64,000 nt of DNA, taken from the NCBI GenBank assembly GCA_002699125.1, contig PABI01000084.1, forward strand, positions 1 to 64,000, in the 5' to 3' direction. Both the position numbers and the translations under genes were made by a program. Below the pieces are notes generated by a model, which saw nothing but the letters and a program-made list of their open reading frames with translations, searched no databases and had not been told where the DNA came from. Shown here in pieces: positions 58,035 to 64,000 of the stretch. This DNA comes from Anaerolineaceae bacterium (GTDB lineage: Bacteria > Chloroflexota > Anaerolineae > Promineifilales > Promineifilaceae). Every line of letters begins with the position of its first letter. Within the stretch, counting starts at the first letter, position 1.

Positions 58035-59213
58035 CTAACGGCCGTACCCCATTGCCATTTGCTTCACTCGCCCTGTTGCTATCCAGAGCAAAAAGGCCAT
58101 GATCACGGCCGAACTCAGGCACCAGGCACAGCTGGCACCAATGACAAATGGCTCCAAAAAAGTAAGATAAAGTGAAAACAGCGTCCCGAATAAAGCCAGC
58201 AGCCAGAGCGCCATCGTGCTCAAGCGCTTCCAGGCCACTGGGCCATATTGCCTGACCAGCCAGGCTGTGCCAATGAGACCGTAACCAAGCACACCCAGGA
58301 CCCCGATGGGAACCAGGCCAAACAGCGTGGCATACGGGCTTTGCTGTACGGTGTTGCAGTTACCTACCGGTCCGCACACCGCTTCCGTTTGGGTGATCTC
58401 AACGTAGCTCAGGTAAAGGGCAACGCCCGTACCTACCAAAACCAGCACCGGTACCAACCAATTGGGCCAGAGGCGAGGATTTTTTTCGGAACGCCTCAGG
58501 GCAACCCCCACCCGCCACACCACCAACACCAGTCCAATCAAAACAATAACCGCCAGCGTGTTCCCGGCCCTGTCCTGGGCAAAACGCTGCGCCAGCGTCA
58601 TGTTTTCGCCGGCTGTAACTGCCTCTTCCAAATCAACCGTTATGCCGCTGTCTGTTGCCAGTTCCGGGCTTTCTTCTTCAACAACGAGTGGAGGATTGGC
58701 TACGGCCGTTGGCGCAGCAAAAGGTGGCTTCGGATTTTCACCAACCGGCGGCAGGTTTTCTGTCTCAAGCAATCCCTCAGCTTGCAAAACTGCACCCAGA
58801 CCAGGAAATTCTGGCCAGCCAATGCCGTCGGCCGCCAAGCCTTCTTCGATAATGCCAGGAAGACGCTGCGGTATTTCCAGGGAACCCATCAGGACCGTAT
58901 TTCCCACAATCAACAAGGGCACCCCCTGCTGCTCTGGTGGTATTTGATAATGCAGGGTGGCGGCCAGGAAAAGATCCCTCCCCTGCTCCGTCACGGTGTC
59001 AATGGCTAAAATGGAAAGTTGCTCGCCGTGCTGCTCAACCAGCGGTGGCAAATCTTCCGTCATGACTTTGTGGCAGTGAGGGCAGGTTCGCGAGAAAAAC
59101 AAAACGGCATGTACGACTGGCACCTGGGCATGAACCAAACTTCCCGTTCTCAGGCTGGCAAACAAGAGTAACAATGCTAAAAGAATCGGTTGTAAATTGC
59201 GTTTCATAAGCAT
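58035..59213 (-). CDS. Thioredoxin-like and vitamin K epoxide reductase fusion (VKOR)
   Basis: 392 residues. A signal/anchor (about 9-24) is followed by a thioredoxin-like domain facing outside with CPHC at 44-47 in FFSRTCPHCHKV. A long linker (about 135-215) precedes four or five membrane helices of the VKOR domain. CGPVGNCNTVQQS is the loop Cys pair, and CAWC at about 362-365 is the active-site pair next to the quinone. VKOR-Trx proteins make disulfides in exported proteins and pass electrons to quinones. The domain order here is Trx first, VKOR last, reversed from the better-known VKOR-Trx order. The start could also be the ATG two codons later. Confidence 0.9.
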   Translation of the reverse strand: MLMKRNLQPILLALLLLFASLRTGSLVHAQVPVVHAVLFFSRTCPHCHKVMTEDLPPLVEQHGEQLSILAIDTVTEQGRDLFLAATLHYQIPPEQQGVPLLIVGNTVLMGSLEIPQRLPGIIEEGLAADGIGWPEFPGLGAVLQAEGLLETENLPPVGENPKPPFAAPTAVANPPLVVEEESPELATDSGITVDLEEAVTAGENMTLAQRFAQDRAGNTLAVIVLIGLVLVVWRVGVALRRSEKNPRLWPNWLVPVLVLVGTGVALYLSYVEITQTEAVCGPVGNCNTVQQSPYATLFGLVPIGVLGVLGYGLIGTAWLVRQYGPVAWKRLSTMALWLLALFGTLFSLYLTFLEPFVIGASCAWCLSSAVIMAFLLWIATGRVKQMAMGYGR

Positions 59214-59228
59214 TTCATCCCTGATTTT

Positions 59229-60995
59229 CTAAAATGTAATGACGCCCAACCATTGCCAAATCCAAATTACGCCAAAACTCAAGATAAGAATGCCAATCAC
59301 GTCCAGCACGGCCCCGCGCTTGAAAATGTCCTTTATCTCAAACAGGCCGGTGGAATAAGCCATCATCGTTGGCGGCGTGCCCACCACCAGGGCAAAGTCA
59401 ATGGAAGAGGCAATAGCAATCACTGCCACTAAAAGGCGCGGGTCCATGTGCAGGATTTGGGCCAGTGGAATGGCCAGCGGAATCAGCATGGCGGCACAGG
59501 CTGTATTGGAGATAAAGGCACCAATCAGCAACGTCAGCCCGGCCACGAGAAAAACAACCAGCAGCGGCGGCAAAGTCACCATGCCGGTGAGCTGCAGCGC
59601 AATCCAGTCAGAAACGCCGGTGAGAACCAGCATATTGCCTAAGGCCAACCCGCCGCCAAACGTCAGCAGTGCATTCCAATTGATGCGGTTTAAATCTTCT
59701 TTCTTGATGGTTTCAGCAAAAAAGAGAATCAACACACCACCCAAGGCCACAATGGCGGCATGGACGTTGTGCCAGCGATCGGTGAGCCACAAGGCAATGA
59801 CAACAACAAAAATGAGCAGCAAGAGGCGCTGATCTTTGTTCAGCGGCCCCATTTGCTTAAGCTCATTATTATAAGCGTTGCGGCTGAGATGAGGCCCGAT
59901 TTGGTGCAGCTTGACGCGGAAAACGAGCATCAGGTACAGCCAGATGATGGGGATCATGATGATGACCACCGGCAGACCATAGCTAAACCAATCGACAAAG
60001 CCCAGGTCGGCATCGGCAAAGTCGCTCAGGAAGGTCATGGCCAAAATGTTGGCCGGGGTGCCGATGGCCGAACCAATACCGCCAACCGTGGCTGAGTAAG
60101 CGATGCCCAAAATCAAAGCGCGGCGAAAACCAGTCCGATTCAGATCGTCGGGGATTTTACCCAAAACGGCCAGGGCAATCGGAATAATAATGGCCACGCT
60201 GGCGGTGTTGGACATCCACATGGAAAGGAAGGCTGTCAAGCCCATCATGGCTACCATCAGGTAGGCCGGCTCCAGGCTGGCCCGCTTAAGAATGTTCAAG
60301 GCGATGATGCGATCCACGCCAGTGCGGTGCATCCCCTCAGCCAGCAAAAAGCCGGCAAAAAAGAGAACAACAATGGGGTGGAAGAATGGTTCAAGGACGG
60401 TGCCGGGGTCGGTAACGGCCGTAACCACCATTACCACCGGAATGAGCAGCGAAGCCGCCGCCAGCGGCACCAGCTCCGTCAGCCACAGCGCGGCCACGGC
60501 AAAGAGCAATCCGGTCGAAATTCGGGCTTTGAAGGGGATGCGCATCGTAAATTCCAGCCATTCCCCGGAACGACTCGTGGCCGGTAAAACCTGGCGGTAA
60601 GCGCCGCCGGCAATCGTCGAGGCAACATTATCCAACGCCAGATGAACCGGTTCGCCAGCCGCATCCAGCAGCATCACGCGGTAATCGATGCTCTGGCCCA
60701 GACCGTACCGGTAAGCATCCTGCGCTTCAATAACAACCTGGTAATCGCCAACCGTCTGGATCTCTGTAACCGGCTGACCCGCTTCTGCTCCCAGCGCAAA
60801 AGGATAAGTCAGCGAAAGGGTCTCACCGGCAAGAGAAACATCAATTTCGGCCGTGTACCCACCCACCGGTAAATCCTTGGGGCCGACAAAATAACCCAAC
60901 AATCCCAGCAAGAGAACAATAACAAGATGTAGGTATTTACGCGGGATTGAAAAAGAGTGCAACGTTGTCTGAGATATGGCTTTGCTGAGGTTCAT
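59229..60995 (-). CDS. DASS-family (SLC13/CitT-like) divalent-anion symporter with extra N-terminal domain
   Basis: 588 residues, longer than the usual 470-500. The two SNT substrate-binding motifs are clear: SMWMSNTASVAIIIP and GAFISNTACAAMLIP. Between the first helix (about 24-40) and the canonical transport core, which starts near 155, lies a polar insert with GGYTAEIDVSLAGETLSLTYP and YQVVIEAQDAYRYG. It looks like a small beta-sandwich outside the membrane. DASS proteins move dicarboxylates, citrate or sulfate with Na+. The substrate is not readable. It is followed by the Trx-VKOR gene on the same strand. Confidence 0.88.
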   Translation of the reverse strand: MNLSKAISQTTLHSFSIPRKYLHLVIVLLLGLLGYFVGPKDLPVGGYTAEIDVSLAGETLSLTYPFALGAEAGQPVTEIQTVGDYQVVIEAQDAYRYGLGQSIDYRVMLLDAAGEPVHLALDNVASTIAGGAYRQVLPATSRSGEWLEFTMRIPFKARISTGLLFAVAALWLTELVPLAAASLLIPVVMVVTAVTDPGTVLEPFFHPIVVLFFAGFLLAEGMHRTGVDRIIALNILKRASLEPAYLMVAMMGLTAFLSMWMSNTASVAIIIPIALAVLGKIPDDLNRTGFRRALILGIAYSATVGGIGSAIGTPANILAMTFLSDFADADLGFVDWFSYGLPVVIIMIPIIWLYLMLVFRVKLHQIGPHLSRNAYNNELKQMGPLNKDQRLLLLIFVVVIALWLTDRWHNVHAAIVALGGVLILFFAETIKKEDLNRINWNALLTFGGGLALGNMLVLTGVSDWIALQLTGMVTLPPLLVVFLVAGLTLLIGAFISNTACAAMLIPLAIPLAQILHMDPRLLVAVIAIASSIDFALVVGTPPTMMAYSTGLFEIKDIFKRGAVLDVIGILILSFGVIWIWQWLGVITF

Positions 60996-61020
60996 AGTGT
61001 CCTTTCATGATCTGTTTTGA

Positions 61021-62031
61021 TTAATTTTGTGTGGACCGTCTTTGATGAGCGCGCCCGGGAGCGTTGGCTGCCTGGCTCTGGACTTCATCCGGATAGCGCG
61101 ATCCTGCGGCGCTCCAAAAGCGTATGCCGTACCGTTCAATCACCTGAGCCTGGCCGCTGGCTTCCAGTTCTGCCAAAGCAGTCTGCACCCGTCCGGGCGC
61201 CCAGCGATCCAGGGTTCGTTCCAATTCTTCCTGCCTCATTGGGTGGCGGGTGATAATGCTGATGATGGCCTCTACGGCCGTTTCAAACCCACTCAAATCA
61301 AAGCTGCCTTCAACCGGATGAACCACCGTGGCAACATCACCCAAAATGGCCCTGGCACGCAGCAACCCTTCTTCGTCAGACGGCCGTACCCAGGTTTCTG
61401 CTGGCGGGCGCGTCGGCAAATTGAGGTGCACTTCATCAGGGCGTATGCGGCGCAAAACAGCGGCAATGTCGCGCAAGGCTGACTCGCTATCGTTTAAGCC
61501 TTGCATCAGCATCACCTCGATCCACAGCTGGCCACTGTATCCCTGGCGGAAAGCTTCCAAACCATCTACCAGGCGGGTAAATGTCACTTCTGGATGGGGA
61601 CGGTTGAGCTGGCGGTAGAGAACGGCCGTGCCCGCATCCAAAGAAGGCATGACCGCATCGGCCTGGGCCAGATCCCGGCGGACGTCTGGCAAATAAAGGA
61701 GCGCGCCGTTGGTGATAACGGCAATGGGCAAATCAGTTAGCTGTTTAACTTGCTGGATGAGCCAGCCAAGCCCACTGTGCAAGGTAGGTTCGCCGGAACC
61801 GACAAACGTCACCCAATCAATGTCGCCTGGCGCATGATTGGCCAGTACGGTCTGCACTTCATCCAGGATTTCCTCGGTGGGAAAATATATTTTGCGCTCG
61901 TTGGTGAGCGGCACCGTGCGCCCAAGCTGGCAGTAGACACAGTTCCAATTACAGGTTTTAAGCGGAATTGTGTCTATACCTAATGATTGGCCCAAGCGCC
62001 GTGAAGGTACAGGGCCGTAGATGTATTTCAT
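61021..62031 (-). CDS. Radical SAM protein
   Basis: 336 residues. The [4Fe-4S]/SAM motif CNWNCVYC lies near residue 25, after [26 protein letters not shown] is a feature of this sub-family (the YfkA-like, MJ0683-type group). [14 protein letters not shown] and [13 protein letters not shown] follow. The C-terminal 80 or so residues hold a winged-helix-like part ([21 protein letters not shown]). The reaction is unknown. The start at 62031 is supported by similarity rather than by a good Shine-Dalgarno; the frame stays open to 62133. It lies 7 bp after the focA stop, so it is part of the same operon as FocA and formate dehydrogenase. Confidence 0.88.
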   Translation of the reverse strand: MKYIYGPVPSRRLGQSLGIDTIPLKTCNWNCVYCQLGRTVPLTNERKIYFPTEEILDEVQTVLANHAPGDIDWVTFVGSGEPTLHSGLGWLIQQVKQLTDLPIAVITNGALLYLPDVRRDLAQADAVMPSLDAGTAVLYRQLNRPHPEVTFTRLVDGLEAFRQGYSGQLWIEVMLMQGLNDSESALRDIAAVLRRIRPDEVHLNLPTRPPAETWVRPSDEEGLLRARAILGDVATVVHPVEGSFDLSGFETAVEAIISIITRHPMRQEELERTLDRWAPGRVQTALAELEASGQAQVIERYGIRFWSAAGSRYPDEVQSQAANAPGRAHQRRSTQN

Positions 62032-62038
62032 GATAAAT

Positions 62039-62917
62039 TTACTTTGCGGTCTTGGCTCCCGTCCAGGTTGGCCGCAGGTAGATAAACCAGTAGACCAGAC
62101 CCACCAAAAGCGCCCCACCAATAATGTTGCCAATAGTTACCGGCAGCAAATTGCGCAGGAAAAAGTTGCCCCAGGTGAGGTTTGTAAAGGAATCGGCCGT
62201 ACTGCCAATCTGTGTCCAAAACGCTGCTGGTGCCCCGGCTTTAATGAGCAGCCCCATCGGGATGAAATACATATTAGCCACGCTGTGCTCAAAGCCGGCG
62301 GCCACAAAGGCGGTGATAGGAAAGATGACGGCCAAAATCTTGTCGGTAGCACTGCGCGCGCCCATGCACAGCCAAACTGCCAAACAAACCAGGGCGTTGC
62401 ACATAATGCCCAGCACCAGCGCCTGACCAAACTCCAGGTTTACCTTGCCATTGGCAATATTAAGTGCATTTTGGCCCAGCGCCCCGTTGGCAAACGTGTA
62501 TTGTTTGCTGAACAGCATGATAACGGCCGTTCCCACCGACCCCACAAAGTTGCCCAGGTACACAATGACCCAGTTGCGCAAAAGCTGCCGCGTGGTTACT
62601 TTGCCATCCGCCCAGGCCATTACAATCAGATTATTGCCGGTGAACAGCTCCGCCCCCGCGCCAATCACCAAAATAAGGCCCAGGCAAAAGACCAGGCCGC
62701 CCAGCAGCTTTGTTAAACCAAAAGACTGCGTGCTACCAGTGGTGACGGTGGTGGCAAAAATGGCTCCCAACGCGATAAACGCTCCGGCCAGAACAGCCAG
62801 GGCAAACATGCGCAGCGGCCCCAACCCGGCTTTAGCCACACCGGTGGCCTCGGCCTTATGTGCCATTTCCTTGGGCACCAGGGCATCTACGTTAAACCCC
62901 ATAACATTATTTTCCAT
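62039..62917 (-). CDS. Formate/nitrite transporter (FocA/NirC family)
   Basis: 292 residues with six membrane helices. The family mark [14 protein letters not shown] and [22 protein letters not shown] are present, the latter with the channel His. [27 protein letters not shown] is another typical part. These pentameric channels move formate, nitrite or hydrosulfide. The next gene upstream on the same strand is a formate dehydrogenase, so formate import or export is most likely. AAAGG precedes the ATG by 7 bases. Confidence 0.93.
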   Translation of the reverse strand: MENNVMGFNVDALVPKEMAHKAEATGVAKAGLGPLRMFALAVLAGAFIALGAIFATTVTTGSTQSFGLTKLLGGLVFCLGLILVIGAGAELFTGNNLIVMAWADGKVTTRQLLRNWVIVYLGNFVGSVGTAVIMLFSKQYTFANGALGQNALNIANGKVNLEFGQALVLGIMCNALVCLAVWLCMGARSATDKILAVIFPITAFVAAGFEHSVANMYFIPMGLLIKAGAPAAFWTQIGSTADSFTNLTWGNFFLRNLLPVTIGNIIGGALLVGLVYWFIYLRPTWTGAKTAK

Positions 62918-62933
62918 GACTTTACCTTTGTTT

Positions 62934-64000
62934 TTAGCTTCGTTTGGCCAGCCGCACGGCGCTCACTTTGTACTCGGGGATCTTAGCAACGGGATCAACC
63001 ACATCATGCGTCAGCAGGTTAACGGCCGCTTCCGCATAATGGAACGTCATGAACACGGTGCCTTCGGGAGAGCGATCCGTCAGCCGCGCCTCGGCCAAAA
63101 CAGCCCCGCGGCGCGACTCAATCTGAACACAATCCCCATTTTGAATAGCCAAAGCGTGCGCATCGGCTGGATGTATCTCAACCTCGGCCACAGGGGCCAC
63201 AATGTCTAGCCCCGGCGAGCGGCGGGACATCGTGCCGCCGTGCCAGTGGTACAGAATTCGTCCTGTAGAAAGAATGAAGGGATATGCTTCGTCTGGTTCT
63301 TCTGCCGGAGGCTTAAATGGAACCGGACAAAACAGACCTTTGCCTCTGGCAAATTGGCCGCTGTGCAGCACGGCCGTTCCCGGATGATCCGGCGTGGGGC
63401 ATGGCCACTGCAAGCCCCCCCGCTCCAAACGTTCATACGACATGCCGGCATATTGCGGTGTCAGGCTGGCCAGCTCCGCGAAGATAGCGGCGGGATGGGC
63501 ATAAGACCAATCTGCTCCCAGGCATCGGGCAATTTGGTTGATGATCTGCCAATCCGGGCGTGCCTTGCCCGGCAGCGGCAGCGCTGGCCGAATGAGCTGG
63601 ACGCGCCGCTCGGTGCTGGTAAAGGTGCCTGACTTCTCGGCAAAACTGGCGGCCGGCAGAACGATGTGGGCCATTTCGGCCGTTTCGTTAAGGAAGATAT
63701 CTTGCACCACCAGAAATTCAACCTGTTCCAGGGCACGGTACACATGGCTCAAATCGGGATCAGACAGCATGGGATTTTCACCCATGATGTAAATTGCTTT
63801 GATACGGCCGTCCAGCACCCCGTGCATAATTTCCGTGACCGTCAGGCCCGGTTTGGGGTTCAATGACTCAAAGGGAACGTGCCAACCGGCGGCAAACTTG
63901 CGACGGGCGGCTTCATCGGCCACAGGCTGGTAGCCGGGGAAAACGTTCACCAGTCCACCCATGTCGCAGGCACCCTGCACGTTGTTTTGCCCCCGCAGCG
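62934..64000 (-). CDS. Formate dehydrogenase alpha subunit (molybdopterin), C-terminal part
   Basis: The frame enters from the right edge and ends at 62934; about 355 residues are in view. RGQNNVQGACDMGGLVNVFPGYQ, seen here in two adjoining pieces, is the classic FdhA/FdhF region near the molybdopterin site. GENPMLSDPDLSHV, VVQDIFLNETAEMAHIVLPA and GTFTSTERRVQLI follow. The molydopterin-dinucleotide-binding domain has STGRILYHWHGGTMSRRSP and AVNLLTHDVVDP. It oxidises formate to CO2 with bis-MGD. The catalytic Cys/Sec and Fe-S domains are outside the window. It sits 16 bp before focA on the same strand. Confidence 0.93.
   Translation of the reverse strand, partial: LRGQNNVQGACDMGGLVNVFPGYQPVADEAARRKFAAGWHVPFESLNPKPGLTVTEIMHGVLDGRIKAIYIMGENPMLSDPDLSHVYRALEQVEFLVVQDIFLNETAEMAHIVLPAASFAEKSGTFTSTERRVQLIRPALPLPGKARPDWQIINQIARCLGADWSYAHPAAIFAELASLTPQYAGMSYERLERGGLQWPCPTPDHPGTAVLHSGQFARGKGLFCPVPFKPPAEEPDEAYPFILSTGRILYHWHGGTMSRRSPGLDIVAPVAEVEIHPADAHALAIQNGDCVQIESRRGAVLAEARLTDRSPEGTVFMTFHYAEAAVNLLTHDVVDPVAKIPEYKVSAVRLAKRS

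Larger units (their letters stand above)
78..63811. repeat. Highly iterated palindrome ACGGCCGT (HIP-like), about 97 copies
   Basis: By eye I count about 97 copies of the octamer ACGGCCGT, from 78-85 to 63804-63811, both in coding and intergenic DNA. At balanced base use about one or two copies per 64 kb would be expected. Many have an A or T on each side (AACGGCCGTT). In genes it appears in all frames, mostly as Thr-Ala-Val, Asn-Gly-Arg, Asp-Gly-Arg or Arg-Pro. Copies are missing from about 24.84 to 29.52 kb and thin in 16-18.6 and 54.7-57.1 kb. It behaves like the GCGATCGC HIP1 of cyanobacteria. Confidence 0.9.

Overview
The window looks like a stretch of chromosome from an uncultured or little-studied member of the Chloroflexota, probably Anaerolineae-like. 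This is an inference from overall gene style: XRE-STAND regulators, SBBP propeller proteins, Kor/Hdr redox modules and many palindromic intergenic repeats. There is no rRNA to settle it. The only core markers are ribosomal protein S20, one tRNA-Gly(CCC) and a glycogen branching enzyme. The 8-bp palindrome ACGGCCGT occurs about 97 times (counted by eye), roughly once per 660 bp, inside genes and between them. It behaves like the HIP elements of cyanobacteria.

Layout. 0-6.4 kb: a membrane protein cut by the left edge, a helix-hairpin-helix membrane protein, a gamma carbonic anhydrase and a histidine-degradation locus (hutH divergent from hutU-hutI). 6.3-7.1 kb: two small membrane proteins. 7.3-15.7 kb: a compact, co-directional cluster of condensation-carrier-thioesterase protein, acyl carrier protein, acyl-AMP ligase, asparagine synthase, NAD synthetase-like protein and PrmC-like methyltransferase, closed by a perfect terminator. 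I read it as a small amide-forming biosynthetic pathway and the best candidate here for an undescribed system. 15.7-25.1 kb: tRNA-Gly, a regulator with a degenerate receiver, a propeller-LRR lipoprotein, rpsT, a methyltransferase, glgB, a shortened GT87-like protein, a PRC-barrel protein and rtcA.

25.1-29.4 kb is different: it has no ACGGCCGT, becomes AT-rich, and carries an epoxide-hydrolase-like protein, a WYL regulator, a DUF2726 protein and an unknown membrane-anchored protein. It looks acquired, although no transposase or att site was found. 29.3-44.5 kb: a tyrosine recombinase, a six-PAS hybrid histidine kinase, alanine dehydrogenase, a CoA-transferase, an XRE-STAND regulator, a cupin and two exported proteins.

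44.5-64 kb is an energy-metabolism region. A four-subunit 2-oxoacid:ferredoxin oxidoreductase is interleaved with a PLP aminotransferase, which suggests amino-acid fermentation through 2-oxoacids and reduced ferredoxin. Next comes a nine-gene run of ArsR, TusA, MvhD-like, two HdrA-like, a winged-helix protein, an HdrC/membrane-cytochrome fusion, a ferritin-like protein and a DsrE-like protein. This run probably links low-potential electrons and sulfur carriers to the membrane. Facing it on the minus strand are LysR, NifX-like, a Trx-VKOR protein, a DASS transporter, a radical SAM protein, FocA and the C-terminal part of a formate dehydrogenase alpha subunit. Together these suggest a fermentative or facultatively anaerobic life using amino acids and formate.
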